A stretch of 64,000 nucleotides of DNA from Actinomycetales bacterium. Lineage in GTDB: Bacteria > Actinomycetota > Actinomycetes > Actinomycetales > Microbacteriaceae. A program made the translations under genes and the position numbers. Numbering within the stretch: the stretch's first letter is position 1; each line of letters opens with the position of its first letter. The stretch lies in NCBI GenBank assembly GCA_015654475.1, contig JAATGV010000009.1, positions 56,714 to 120,713 of the forward strand, given 5' to 3'. The notes below the pieces were generated by a model that did no database searches, was not told the DNA's origin, and saw nothing but the letters and a program-made list of their open reading frames with translations. Below are positions 27,335 through 36,416 of the stretch, piece by piece.

Positions 27335-27937
27335 CTACTCAGCAGGGGCTGCAGGCGCCGCCGCTTCCGCGGCCTCGGCCGGGGCTTCCTCGACCTCTTC
27401 GGCAGGAACAGCAATGGTGACAAGAACCGTCTCCGGGTCGGTGAGCAACTCGGCGTCCTCCGGCAGGACGAGCTGGTCTGCCGTCACGTGATCGCCCTCG
27501 ACAAGGCCTTCGACGTCGACTGTGACGTACTGCGGGATGTTTGTCGCCGCAACCAGAACGAGCACATGCGCAACGTCGATGGTTGCATTGGCCGGCGAAA
27601 GCGGCTCGCCTTCGAGGCGCAGAGAAACCTCAACCTCGACCTTTTCGCCCTTTTTGAGGATGACGAGGTCAACGTGCTCAACGATCTGCAGGAAAGGATC
27701 GCGCTGCACATCCTTCACGAGTACGGTCTCTGGAGTGCCGTCGATGTCGAGCTCGATCACCGCGTTGGCGCGCCGGATCAACAGGCCGAGCGCATGGGAT
27801 GGCAAGGCAACGTGCTTGGGGTCACTGCCGTGGCCATAAATGACCGCAGGTGTCTTGCCTGCGCGGCGGAGCTGGCGCGCGGCGCCCTTGCCGAAAGTGG
27901 TACGGGTTTCAGCGGTGAGCTTTGCTGTCTCAGACAT
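27335..27937 (-). CDS. rplY: 50S ribosomal protein L25 / general stress protein Ctc
   Basis: A 200-residue long-form L25 of the Ctc type. The N-terminal 5S-rRNA-binding domain contains TAETRTTFGKGAARQLRRAG, then VIYGHGSDPKHVALPSHAL and VKDVQRDPFLQIVEHVDLV. The beta-barrel C-terminal domain spans residues about 95-180, and the last 20 residues are an Ala/Glu-rich tail (EEVEEAPAEAAEAAAPAAPA), frequent in actinobacterial Ctc. It binds 5S rRNA in the large ribosomal subunit and is often stress induced. The 190-bp upstream region carries an inverted repeat at 28034-28068. Confidence 0.96.
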   Translation of the reverse strand: MSETAKLTAETRTTFGKGAARQLRRAGKTPAVIYGHGSDPKHVALPSHALGLLIRRANAVIELDIDGTPETVLVKDVQRDPFLQIVEHVDLVILKKGEKVEVEVSLRLEGEPLSPANATIDVAHVLVLVAATNIPQYVTVDVEGLVEGDHVTADQLVLPEDAELLTDPETVLVTIAVPAEEVEEAPAEAAEAAAPAAPAE

Positions 27938-28033
27938 GGTGTTGCCTCTCGTGTGGGGCCTCAGCCCTGATTTTCGTCGTGTGGTCTACTCAAGCGCGGT
28001 AATGCGCGAGGACAAGTTCTCATCCGCCGCGTC

Positions 28034-28068
28034 GATAACGGCACCCCAACACGTGTGACCGCGTTATC
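28034..28068. promoter_or_regulatory. Inverted repeat in the rplY upstream region
   Basis: GATAACG (28034-28040) and CGTTATC (28062-28068) are exact inverted copies 21 bases apart. On the minus strand a TTGGAC / GGATAA pair with 17-bp spacing just upstream could be a promoter whose -10 overlaps the right arm. This is a weak call. Confidence 0.3.
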
Positions 28069-28129
28069 CGGGGCGCCCTCGCCGAAGTCCAAGGGTCTAC
28101 TCTACACTGTTTGCCGCAAATAGGGCGCG

Positions 28130-29836
28130 TCAGCGGGCGGAACGAGCCGCGAGCTGTTCTTTGACCTGCTTACGCAGTACCTTCCCAATCAAAGACTTGG
28201 GCAGCTCATCCACAACCACATAGGCCCGCGGCAACTTGTATTCCGCCAAATGCTCGCGGCAGTAGGCGCGCGCCGCCTCCTCGTCGAAGCTCGCGCCATC
28301 TTCAACCACCACAACGGCGGTGACCACTTCGAGGTTCTGCGAACCGCGCGGCACGCCGACAACCGCGACCTCCGCGACACCGGGAAGCTCGGCGACGACC
28401 TTCTCGACCTCGCTCGGCGCGACATTGAGCCCGCCCGTGATGATGATCTCCTTCTTGCGGTCAACAACAGTGATGAATCCGTCGGCATCCTGCTGGACCA
28501 GATCGCCGGTGCGCAGCCATCCATCTGGCATGAGCGTCTCTGCTGTCTCGTCCGGCCGGTTCCAATACCCCCGGAAGACCTGCGGCCCGAAGATAAGCAG
28601 TTCGCCGGTCTCTCCGAGTGGCACCTCGTCAGCAATGTTGTTCGGGTCGACGACCTTAATATCCGTGGATGGGAAAGGGATGCCGATTGTGCCCGTCTTG
28701 CGTTGTTTGGTGAACGGATTGCCGAGCGCTACGGGGCTGCATTCGGTGAGCCCATATCCCTCGACCAGCTGGCCGCCCGCAACGGCTTCCCAGCGAGCCA
28801 CCACCGCATCGTTGAGGGTCATCGCCCCGGATATCGCATAGATGACACTCGACAAGTCGAGCTTGCCCTCTTTGGCGACGCGGGCGAGGCGGTCATACAT
28901 GGGCGGAACCGCGGGAATGAACGTGGCGGGGTGCTTCTTCGACGCCTGAATCACAAGCGCAGGGTCGAAAGTGGGAAACAACACAGCGCTGGCGCCGACG
29001 TGCACCGAATAGATCACAGAGAGCAGCAGACCGAAAGCGTGGAACATGGGCAGCACCCCATAAATGACCTCATGCCCTGGTGTGAACCGAGGCATCCACG
29101 CCGAGCCTTGCCGGGCATTGGCCCACAGGTTCCGGTGCGTGATGATCGCACCACGAGGAGTACCCGTCGTGCCGCTCGTGTATTGCAGCACGGCGACATC
29201 GTCGACGCGGGGGCCGGTGACGGCGTCGGTGAGCGCGCGATGAGAGACAAGCTTGCTGAACGGGATTGTTCCCGGTGCTTTCGCAGTGAGCTTCGCCCTC
29301 GACTCGCGGGCTTTAGCAATCGGCAGCGATAGCGCAACCCTCGTCGCAAAAGGCATCGCCTCCGTGACATTGACCGAGATGACCGTGCGAATGCCGCACT
29401 CGGCACTGAGCTTCTGTACGGTCGGGGCAACCTTGTCCCACGCAATCACCGTCTCCGCACCGTGGTCGAGGAATTGTTTTCGCAGTTCGTCGATGGTGTA
29501 GAGCGGGTTGTGCTCGACCACGATCGCGCCGAGCCGAAGCACGGCATAAAACGCGACAACATGTTGCGGCGCGTTCGGCATGACCAAAGCCACTCGGTCT
29601 CCGGCCTTCACACCCAGCTCCGCGAGACCGCCCGCAACGCGGTTGACCTGGTCGCGCAACTTCGAGTAAGACGTCTCGGCGCCGAAGAATTCGACGGCGA
29701 CCCGATCACCGAACTGGTCTGCCACGCCGTTGAGCATGTCAACGAGCGAGCCTTCAGGGAGGTCGATGTCGACCGGGGTTCCTTCGGCATAAAACCGATT
29801 CCATGCGCGAGTCGAGTTCAGCGTTGACGCATCCAT
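28130..29836 (-). CDS. Long-chain fatty-acid--CoA ligase (AMP-binding)
   Basis: A 568-residue acyl-adenylate/CoA ligase of the ANL superfamily, activating a fatty acid with ATP and joining it to CoA. The P-loop motif is LQYTSGTTGTPRGAIITHRN, the second core motif VEGYGLTECSPVALGNPF, the hinge region LRTGDLVQQDADGFITVVDR followed by KKEIIITGGLNVAPSEVE, and the C-terminal catalytic Lys lies in PKSLIGKVLRK. I choose ATG 29836 because AAGGTGA lies seven bases upstream; a longer frame to 29866 lacks such a site. It is a stand-alone gene upstream of rplY and downstream of the methyltransferase. The chain-length preference cannot be read from sequence. Confidence 0.94.
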   Translation of the reverse strand: MDASTLNSTRAWNRFYAEGTPVDIDLPEGSLVDMLNGVADQFGDRVAVEFFGAETSYSKLRDQVNRVAGGLAELGVKAGDRVALVMPNAPQHVVAFYAVLRLGAIVVEHNPLYTIDELRKQFLDHGAETVIAWDKVAPTVQKLSAECGIRTVISVNVTEAMPFATRVALSLPIAKARESRAKLTAKAPGTIPFSKLVSHRALTDAVTGPRVDDVAVLQYTSGTTGTPRGAIITHRNLWANARQGSAWMPRFTPGHEVIYGVLPMFHAFGLLLSVIYSVHVGASAVLFPTFDPALVIQASKKHPATFIPAVPPMYDRLARVAKEGKLDLSSVIYAISGAMTLNDAVVARWEAVAGGQLVEGYGLTECSPVALGNPFTKQRKTGTIGIPFPSTDIKVVDPNNIADEVPLGETGELLIFGPQVFRGYWNRPDETAETLMPDGWLRTGDLVQQDADGFITVVDRKKEIIITGGLNVAPSEVEKVVAELPGVAEVAVVGVPRGSQNLEVVTAVVVVEDGASFDEEAARAYCREHLAEYKLPRAYVVVDELPKSLIGKVLRKQVKEQLAARSAR

Positions 29837-29972
29837 TGAGTCACCTTTCCGGGGTATCGCGGTCACAACATTGTTTCTTATTTAGCGGGATGTCGCACCT
29901 TGAGTCCCGGCGCGCAGGCCAAAAGCCCCTGTTCGTGCGCCGACGACCTGCGGTCGGCTGCATCGGACGCAC

Positions 29973-30905
29973 TCACTCAGAACGGCCCCGTGGCATCCAC
30001 TCACGCGCGGCAACACCGAGACGTGCCGAGGCCAACGCGATCGCAGCATCGCCGGAATCGACCGAGATCCACGAGCGGCCAAGGCTGTCGGCGACAGCGG
30101 CCGTAGTGCCAGAGCCCGCAAAGAAGTCCGCGACGATGCCGCCGGGCGGACAACTCGACTCGACGATACGCTGAAGCAGCGCTGCAGGCTTCTGAGTGGG
30201 GTAACCGGTGCGCTCGTGCGCCTGATTGTTGAGCGCGGGAATGTCCCAATAGTCTGGGGCCTTCTTCAGCTGACCGCGCATGCGCGCACTCGTGGCGGGA
30301 ACCATACTCGGGCTGAACCACTGCGACCCTGGCACCGCCGCATACCAAAAAATGGTGTCGTGCTTGCGCGGCCATCTGCGGGGCGATGACCCGCCCAACC
30401 CGTACAACCAGGCGATCTCGTTACAGAATGCCGATGCCCCAAAAACCTCGTCGAGCAGAACCCGCACCCAGTGTGACGCATGCCAGTCGACATGAACATA
30501 GATCGAGCCGGTCTCAGCAAGCGTCTGCTTCATCAGCATCAGACGTGGGGCGAGCATCGAGAGATAACCGAGCAGGCCTGAATCCCATCGATCGCCGAAC
30601 CCGCCGTCGGCGACGACCAGGCCAGGCGTTTCAGGCGCGTCCGCAGACGGTGGGCGACGCGCGACGACCCGATAGTCGGACCCGGACGCGAACGGCGGGT
30701 CGATGTAAATGAGATCGACGGCCGGTCCGTGCGCGGCAAGTCGTGCGATGACGCTCAGATTGTCGCCATGGATGAGAGCGTTGCCCGCAGGCATCTGTCG
30801 CTGGGCACGCGCGTCGCGCAGGCACTCGTCCGCCACGAGCTGCGCGGCGTCCAGCAACTCAGGCAACGCACGTAACACCGTGCCGTCGCTCATCTGGGAA
30901 GCCAC
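29973..30905 (-). CDS. Orphan beta-class DNA methyltransferase (N6-adenine or N4-cytosine)
   Basis: About 310 residues. Motif IV DPPF (residues 69-72 in LIYIDPPFASG) lies near the N-terminus and the SAM-binding motif I, ADFFAGSGTT, near residue 263, followed by SLGRSWISVD. This order defines the beta class. GYPTQKPAALLQRIVESS is motif X. It transfers a methyl group from S-adenosylmethionine to A (N6) or C (N4) in a specific site. No restriction endonuclease gene is nearby, so it is an orphan, perhaps regulatory or an epigenetic relic. I prefer GTG 30905 with a GAAGG site; a longer frame starting at 31061 passes through a palindrome and encodes a non-homologous leader. Confidence 0.88.
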   Translation of the reverse strand: MASQMSDGTVLRALPELLDAAQLVADECLRDARAQRQMPAGNALIHGDNLSVIARLAAHGPAVDLIYIDPPFASGSDYRVVARRPPSADAPETPGLVVADGGFGDRWDSGLLGYLSMLAPRLMLMKQTLAETGSIYVHVDWHASHWVRVLLDEVFGASAFCNEIAWLYGLGGSSPRRWPRKHDTIFWYAAVPGSQWFSPSMVPATSARMRGQLKKAPDYWDIPALNNQAHERTGYPTQKPAALLQRIVESSCPPGGIVADFFAGSGTTAAVADSLGRSWISVDSGDAAIALASARLGVAAREWMPRGRSE

Positions 30906-31028
30906 GCGACCTTCACTCCCTCGTACCGTTATCAGCTGCCGTTGGCCGTCATTGTCGGCCCGTCGGAAAGTCTTGCACAGGCCTTGCCCGGATGCGAATG
31001 AGGCTGATGGCATGAATGTGTGTGCACC

Positions 31029-31107
31029 ATCGTCACTGTGACAGGAAAAACGGGGCATCACCGCGAGTATCGCAACGGCACCGAGTTTTTCCTGTCACAG
31101 TGACGAT
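31029..31107. repeat. Perfect 23-bp inverted repeat, 33-bp loop
   Basis: The left arm 31029-31051 begins ATCGTCACTGTGACAGG and the right arm 31085-31107 is its exact reverse complement. The arm itself contains the palindrome GTCACTGTGAC, so each arm can fold alone. The A5/T5 runs are on the loop side, unlike an intrinsic terminator. It lies between the amidase stop at 31172 and the methyltransferase start. Possible roles are a cruciform, a binding site for a dimeric protein or a non-autonomous element. Confidence 0.85.
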
Positions 31108-31171
31108 CGCGCGCGCCGCGAAGGTGACGAGCACAGTCGAGACCCCGCCCACCCCGCTTACCTGCACCTGC

Positions 31172-32725
31172 TTATCGAGCCATGGGGGTTTGGGTGGCAC
31201 CCACCGCTTCGAGGGCGGCCGCAACCCCGATGAGGAGGTCATCCGAGTACCACGGCCCGACGAGCATCATGCCCGCGGGCAGCCCATCGATGGGACCGAC
31301 GGGAACGCTCAGCGCTGGATGGCCCGTGTGGTTGAAGGCACACGTGTTGCGAATCAGCGTCGGGTCTTGGGCAAGCTCGACGGCGGCGAGCCCCGGCACG
31401 GCATCCTCGGGCAACGGCTTTGCCTGGGAACGCGTCGTTGGAAGCACGATGATGTCGACCGACTCGAACAGTGCGTCATAGTCCCGGCGCAGAGCAAGCG
31501 CCAGATTCTGGGCTTTCGCATAATAGGCGCCGCCGTACGTGTCCCAGAGGTAGCCGCCCATGCCCATGCAGTATTTGATCGCAGCGAAAAGCTGATCGCC
31601 GTGCAGGGCGAGTCCACCGCTGACGGCTGCCCCGATACGTTCGTCGAGGAAGCCTTTGCCCGGGAGCCCGGTGGCGGCCCCGCGCATCATGAACTCGCTT
31701 GCCCCCTGGATGAGAATGGCAGCCTGCAGATCGATGGCGTATTCCTGGCGCGGAACGCTGACATCCACAATCTCGGCACCGAGCGCACGCATGGCGGCGA
31801 TGCCCTCTCTGGTTGCAATGTCGACTGGGGCAGGCTCGCCCTCGAGGTCGAATCCTTCACGCAGCACACCGACCCGCAACCCGGTCAGGTCCCGTCGCGC
31901 GCTCTGTGACATGTAGTCGGCGGTCGGCATGTCTATGCGCTGCCGTGGATCGAGGCCATCGTCGTACCCGGCGATCGCCTGGAGCAGCCGGGCCAGATCG
32001 TCTACGGTACCTGCCATGGGCCCGAGATGATCGGCACTGACGTCGATCGGAGCCGCACCGGTATACGGCACAAGGCCGTATGTCGGTTTGAGCCCGAAGA
32101 TTCCGGTCAGGCTGGAGGGAATCCGTATGCTGCCACCTTGGTCTGCCCCGATTCCTGCATCCACAGCGCCCGAAGCAATGAGCGCGGCCACGCCGCTCGA
32201 CGATCCACCGGCAGACCGAGACGGGTCGCGAGGATTCAACACCTGCCCGGACGCTGCAGACACACTTGCTGCAGACATGCAGAGATCCTCGGTGGTGGCG
32301 ATACCCGCGATCGTGCCGCCAGCGGCGAGCACGCGGCTCACGACCGTCGCGTCGGCGTCGGCGACGAAGCTGGAAAGCAGGCGCGACCCACCGGTCATCG
32401 GCATTCCCGCAACGGGGATGATGTCCTTGACAACGATCTGCTTGCCGGCCAGGGCGCCAGTTGCCTCAGGATCCGCCACATCGCATCGCCACACCCAGCC
32501 GTTGTAGGGGTTTTCTGAGAGCCGCGGTGGTCGACCAGGCATTCGCGGCGTCGTGGTCGGCAATCGGAAGCGCTCCGCGTTGTCGATGCGCTCGAAACTG
32601 CGCAACAAACCGTGTCCCATCTCGACCAGTTGCTCGGCTTCGGTCACTGTGAGATTCAGGCCTCGCCGGGCCGCTGCGTCGACGACCTGCGCGGGACGCG
32701 GAGGGTAGAGCACCATGATTGACAA
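31172..32725 (-). CDS. Amidase-signature family hydrolase (1 of 3)
   Basis: A 517-residue amidase of the Ser-cisSer-Lys family that hydrolyses carboxamides to acid and ammonia/amine. The triad is visible as Lys100 (IVVKDIIPV), the Ser-rich loop AGGSSSGVAA at 172-181 and nucleophile Ser199 in ADQGGSIRIPSS. No signal peptide is seen, so it is cytosolic. It is read in the same direction as, and directly after, the Dpp-type ABC operon (47-bp gap), so it probably acts on what that transporter brings in. The N-terminal 70 residues differ from the other two amidases of this cluster, so it is a more distant member. The natural substrate cannot be predicted. Confidence 0.9.
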   Translation of the reverse strand: MSIMVLYPPRPAQVVDAAARRGLNLTVTEAEQLVEMGHGLLRSFERIDNAERFRLPTTTPRMPGRPPRLSENPYNGWVWRCDVADPEATGALAGKQIVVKDIIPVAGMPMTGGSRLLSSFVADADATVVSRVLAAGGTIAGIATTEDLCMSAASVSAASGQVLNPRDPSRSAGGSSSGVAALIASGAVDAGIGADQGGSIRIPSSLTGIFGLKPTYGLVPYTGAAPIDVSADHLGPMAGTVDDLARLLQAIAGYDDGLDPRQRIDMPTADYMSQSARRDLTGLRVGVLREGFDLEGEPAPVDIATREGIAAMRALGAEIVDVSVPRQEYAIDLQAAILIQGASEFMMRGAATGLPGKGFLDERIGAAVSGGLALHGDQLFAAIKYCMGMGGYLWDTYGGAYYAKAQNLALALRRDYDALFESVDIIVLPTTRSQAKPLPEDAVPGLAAVELAQDPTLIRNTCAFNHTGHPALSVPVGPIDGLPAGMMLVGPWYSDDLLIGVAAALEAVGATQTPMAR

Positions 32726-32772
32726 CTCCTCATGTAAGTGGATGTGTGCTGCAGTTAAAACTTCTGTTGCGT

Positions 32773-33609
32773 TTAGGCAGATGCTTGCTGCGGGGCTTCC
32801 ATGCGCGCGGCCAGCTCTCGCGCGGTCACCCCCGCCAGCGCGTTATCGAGCCGCGGCACGGCCTCAATGAGACTGCGTGTGTAGGGCTGCGCCGAGTCCG
32901 AGTAGATGTGGTCGGTCTCGCCGACTTCGATGAGGTCGCCACGGTACATCACCGCAACACGCTCACAGAGATATCTCACGACCGAAAGATCGTGAGATAC
33001 GAAGACGAGCGTCAGGGCGAAGGCGTCGACGAGTTCGTTGAGCAGGTTGAGTATTTGGGCACGCACCGATACGTCGAGGGCGCTGACAGGTTCGTCGGCG
33101 ATCAGCAGAGATGGGTTAGGGGCAAGAGCGCGTGCGATAGAGATGCGCTGGCGTTGCCCACCGGAGAACTGGTGCGGAAACCTGTCTGCTGCTGACGCGG
33201 GCAGGCCGACGGCTTGGAGCAGCTCCATCACCCGGGATTCGGGGTCTGGATGATGCTCGGCGATAAGCGGTTCAGCGATGATCGAGCGGATCCTCATTCG
33301 AGGATCGAGCGACGACATCGGGTCTTGGAACACGTACTGAAGCTGGGAGCGAAGGAAGTCGAGCTTGCGCTCCGGCACACCGCTTACCCGCTTTCCTTCG
33401 AACTTGACGACCCCAGAGGTCGGAGTATCCAGGCCGGCGATGAGCCTGATGAGGGTCGACTTTCCTGAACCAGACTCTCCGACGATGCCGAACCTCTCGC
33501 CGTGATAGATGTCGAGGTCTATGCCTTTCAGGGCATGCACAACCCGTCCTGTCCTGCCGTAGTCGCGAGTGACCCCGCGGATGGCGATCATCGGCTCATC
33601 AGCGTTCAT
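32773..33609 (-). CDS. Dpp/Opp-type ABC transporter ATPase (DppF-like)
   Basis: A 278-residue ATPase with Walker A GESGSGKSTLIRLIAGL, the F-subunit Q-loop stretch QYVFQDPMSSLDPRMRIRSI, signature FSGGQRQRISIARAL and Walker B LLIADEPVSALDVSVR. The C-terminal region SDSAQPYTRSLIEAVPRLD contains the Opp-type HPYT-like motif. The chain ends soon after, without the cysteine cluster seen in the D subunit. It is the last transporter gene of the operon SBP - permease - permease - D - F and overlaps the preceding ATPase gene by ATGA. The following amidase gene may share the transcript. Confidence 0.93.
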   Translation of the reverse strand: MNADEPMIAIRGVTRDYGRTGRVVHALKGIDLDIYHGERFGIVGESGSGKSTLIRLIAGLDTPTSGVVKFEGKRVSGVPERKLDFLRSQLQYVFQDPMSSLDPRMRIRSIIAEPLIAEHHPDPESRVMELLQAVGLPASAADRFPHQFSGGQRQRISIARALAPNPSLLIADEPVSALDVSVRAQILNLLNELVDAFALTLVFVSHDLSVVRYLCERVAVMYRGDLIEVGETDHIYSDSAQPYTRSLIEAVPRLDNALAGVTARELAARMEAPQQASA

Positions 33610-34553
33610 ACCAGAACCTCCTCATGCCAGCAGGCGTACCCGCCTGTCTCGGTTTCAATCCAGGTCCCCTCGTCCGTGTCGTGCCTGGCACCCGCGCATC
33701 GCGGGCACGAAGCTTTGAAATCGCGGTACGAAAACAGATCGTCCGGAATCGTCGGTAACTTCCCTGTCACCTCGTCAGGGGTAAGGGCGGACGCGGCGAG
33801 CAGCGCCCGAGTGTATGGGTGCCGAGGGTTCTCGAAGATCTCAGTGGACTTGCCGGTCTCCAGCAGTTCCCCGCCATACATCACAACGATGTATTCGCAG
33901 ATCGTCGCGACGACCGCGAGGTCGTGCGTGATGAAGAGCAGCGCGGAGTCGGTGGCCTCGACGGCCTCCTCGATGAGGGCAAGCATTCGCGCCTGCACCG
34001 TGACATCGAGTGCGGTCGTCGGCTCATCGCAGATGAGAAGTGAGGGAGAGTTCGCGATCGCGATGGCGAGTGCGACCCGCTGCCGCTGACCGCCCGAGAG
34101 CTGGTGCGGATATGACCGGGAGATACGCCGCGGCTCGGGGAGGTCGACCGTCTCGAGAAGCTCTAATGCTCTCCTGTTGGCTTCGGAGCGGGATGCGCCG
34201 TGCACGGTCATGGCCTCGGCCACCTGCGCGCCGATTCGCATTGTCGGGTTGAGCGCGGTCATCGGCTCCTGAAATACCATGGCCATTTTTTGGCCGCGCA
34301 GGCCGGCAATCGTCTTCTCATCGGCTGCGAAGATGTTCTGTTCTACACCCGCAAGCGTGACGCTGCCCGTTGCCGTCAGCCCTTCATGCAGGAGGCCGAA
34401 GATGGACATCGCGGTGAGGCTCTTGCCCGAGCCCGATTCGCCGATCAGTCCTACCCGCTCGCCTGGCCGGATGGTGAAGCTCACGTTCCGAACGAGCGAC
34501 GTGTGGGGTGAGGATATTCCGAGGTTTTCCACGGAAAGCACAGGTGTGGTCAT
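33606..34553 (-). CDS. Dpp/Opp-type ABC transporter ATPase (DppD-like)
   Basis: A 315-residue ATPase: Walker A LIGESGSGKSLTAMSIFGLL, D-subunit Q-loop MVFQEPMTALNPTMRIGAQV, signature [14 protein letters not shown], Walker B LLICDEPTTALDVTVQ, and HPYTRALLAA in the C-terminal extension. The tail contains FKASCPRCAG and a later YACWHEE, corresponding to the cysteine-rich C-terminus of Opp/Dpp D subunits that in some members binds an iron-sulfur cluster. Its start overlaps the stop of the upstream permease. With the F subunit it drives the pump encoded by the rest of this operon. Confidence 0.93.
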   Translation of the reverse strand: MTTPVLSVENLGISSPHTSLVRNVSFTIRPGERVGLIGESGSGKSLTAMSIFGLLHEGLTATGSVTLAGVEQNIFAADEKTIAGLRGQKMAMVFQEPMTALNPTMRIGAQVAEAMTVHGASRSEANRRALELLETVDLPEPRRISRSYPHQLSGGQRQRVALAIAIANSPSLLICDEPTTALDVTVQARMLALIEEAVEATDSALLFITHDLAVVATICEYIVVMYGGELLETGKSTEIFENPRHPYTRALLAASALTPDEVTGKLPTIPDDLFSYRDFKASCPRCAGARHDTDEGTWIETETGGYACWHEEVLV

Positions 34554-35404
34554 CGATTGTCCTCCATTTTCGGATCGAATCGGTCTCGCAGCCCGTCACC
34601 GAGCAGGTTGAAGCCGAGGACGGCGACAACGATGCAGACGGCGGGCCAGACAACCAACATCGGGTTCGTGAACATGATGGCTTGCGCTTCCTGCAGCATG
34701 CGGCCCCAGGTAGGTGTTGGGGGCGGAGTTCCGAAACCGAGGAACGAGAGTCCCGACTCTGCGAGCACGGCCACGCCGTAGCAGACCGACGCCTGGACGA
34801 TGAGCATGCCGAGAATGTTGGGCAGCACGTGGCGCACGGCGATGTCGAGCTCGCCTCGCCGTGCAATTCGAGCTGCCAGGACATACTCCGTCGAAAGCAC
34901 CTGGAGGGCACCGCTTCGCGCAAGCCGCGCGAAGGCCGGTGCGGTGGCGATGCCGATCGCCATCATTGCCGAGAAGGTGCTTGTGCCGAACGCCGCCCCG
35001 AAGATGATGGCGAGCAGGAGGGCGGGAAAGGCGAGGAGCAGGTCGATGAATCGCATGATCAGTTCGCCGAGCCAGCGGGGGCCGGCGGCGGAAAGGATGC
35101 CGAGCGGCACACCGATGATGGCGGCGAAACCGACCGAGATGATGCCGACGTAGAGCGTGGTCCGCGCGCCGACGAGCAGCTGGCTGAAGACGTCCCGCCC
35201 GAGCGCATCGGTTCCCAGGAAGTGCTCGCCGGAGGGCGACAGAAGCCGGTCTGTGGTGGTGATGGTCGGGTCGAAGGGCGTCCATATGAACGACACGAGG
35301 GCCGCAATGATGACCAGCCCAACGATGACTGCACCGGCTATGAGGGATGCTGGGATGCTTCGCCGGTGACGAGTGCTCATCCGCGGCTTCATCAGGACAG
35401 TCAT
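34550..35404 (-). CDS. Dpp/Opp-type ABC transporter permease (DppC-like)
   Basis: A 284-residue membrane subunit. The first helix is around residues 18-42 (IPASLIAGAVIVGLVIIAAL), followed by the C-subunit hallmark LLSPSGEHFLGTDALGRDVF with GTDALGRD intact. A contact loop lies near VLAARIARRGELDIAVRHVLP and the canonical ending NLLGDGLRDRFDPKM closes it. It overlaps both neighbours by ATGA, indicating translational coupling. It forms the translocation pore with the DppB-like subunit. Confidence 0.94.
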   Translation of the reverse strand: MTVLMKPRMSTRHRRSIPASLIAGAVIVGLVIIAALVSFIWTPFDPTITTTDRLLSPSGEHFLGTDALGRDVFSQLLVGARTTLYVGIISVGFAAIIGVPLGILSAAGPRWLGELIMRFIDLLLAFPALLLAIIFGAAFGTSTFSAMMAIGIATAPAFARLARSGALQVLSTEYVLAARIARRGELDIAVRHVLPNILGMLIVQASVCYGVAVLAESGLSFLGFGTPPPTPTWGRMLQEAQAIMFTNPMLVVWPAVCIVVAVLGFNLLGDGLRDRFDPKMEDNR

Positions 35405-36348
35405 GCCGACCTCCTCATACGTGGGTCGATCGCAAGATAGAGCAGATCGATGATGTAGTTCATGACGAGTATCGTCGCGACGATCAGCAGCACGATGCCT
35501 TGGACGAGCAGCAGGTCGCGATTGGCTACGCCGTCGAACAGGAGGCTTCCGAGCCCTGGGATGACAAACACCCGCTCGACGACGATGGTATCGACGATCA
35601 GGGTGGCTACCTGCAGCCCGATGACCGTGATCACGGGAACAGCGGCATTTCGCGACCCGTGCCGAAGAAACGCCCGAAGCGGCATAAGGCCCTTCGACCT
35701 CGCGGTGCGAATGTAGTCCTCGCGCAGCACGTCGAGTGCGGCGGATCGTACGTAGCGGCTCAACAGCGCACCCTGGACGAGCCCGATAGTGAGCACTGGG
35801 AGAATCGCCTGCTCAACGAAGAGGCCGAAGTCTTCCGTTGGTGCCGTCCATCCTCCGGAGGGCACGAGCCCGAGCCGGACGGCGAAGATGTTGATGAGCA
35901 GCAAACCAGTGATGAAGCTCGGTACGGCGACACCGATTTGGCTGATCCCCGCAAAGACGGTGCCACTGGCTTTGCGCTGACGCAGTGCAGCGAGCACGCC
36001 GAGGGGGATGGCAATCACAATTGCGGCAAGCTGGCCAAGTACGACGAGCCAGACCGATACGCTGACCCGTTTGGATATTTCGGCGGCCACGACCCGGCCA
36101 GTCACATACGATGTGCCGAAATCTCCGCGGAAGATACCGCCAATCCATTCAAGGTATTGCACGGGAAGCGGTCGGTCTACGCCGAATTCGTGGCGGAGTT
36201 GGGCGAGCGCTTCCGGTGTTGCATTCACGCCGAGAGCAACCTGCGCGGGGTCTCCCGGAAGGACACGAAGCAATAGAAACACGGCCATAGACCCGACGAT
36301 GAGCGTCGCGATCAAAATTCCTGTTCGGCGAGCAAATCTCATAAGCAT
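35401..36348 (-). CDS. Dpp/Opp-type ABC transporter permease (DppB-like)
   Basis: A 315-residue membrane subunit with an N-terminal helix (GILIATLIVGSMAVFLLLRVL), the periplasmic motif LPGDPAQVALG, the spacer RHEFGVDRPLPVQYLEWIGG shortened here, the family sequence RGDFGTSYVTGRVV and the C-terminal VFVIPGLGSLLFDGVANRD. An alternative start two codons later is equally plausible. It is preceded by a strong GC-rich hairpin separating it from the binding-protein gene. Together the subunits resemble dipeptide/oligopeptide importers. Confidence 0.94.
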   Translation of the reverse strand: MLMRFARRTGILIATLIVGSMAVFLLLRVLPGDPAQVALGVNATPEALAQLRHEFGVDRPLPVQYLEWIGGIFRGDFGTSYVTGRVVAAEISKRVSVSVWLVVLGQLAAIVIAIPLGVLAALRQRKASGTVFAGISQIGVAVPSFITGLLLINIFAVRLGLVPSGGWTAPTEDFGLFVEQAILPVLTIGLVQGALLSRYVRSAALDVLREDYIRTARSKGLMPLRAFLRHGSRNAAVPVITVIGLQVATLIVDTIVVERVFVIPGLGSLLFDGVANRDLLLVQGIVLLIVATILVMNYIIDLLYLAIDPRMRRSA

Positions 36349-36369
36349 ATAAAGAGGACCCTCCAGGGA

Positions 36370-36402
36370 GCGGGGGCGGCGACACCAGGCCGCCGCCCCC
36401 GC
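36370..36402 (-). other. Intercistronic GC hairpin between binding-protein and permease genes
   Basis: GCGGGGGCGGCG (36370-36381) pairs perfectly with CGCCGCCCCCGC (36391-36402) across a 9-base loop, with no U-tract on the minus strand. It has the same position and probable role as the stem-loop at 9734-9774: stabilising the binding-protein message and lowering read-through to the permeases. Confidence 0.65.
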
Positions 36403-36416
36403 GCGTCAGTGGTGGA

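Noticed and set aside
31029..31107. Reading the 23-bp inverted repeat as an intrinsic terminator of the amidase gene
   Set aside because: The T-run is on the loop side of the stem and not 3' of it, and the loop is 33 bases long, so it does not have the form of a Rho-independent terminator.
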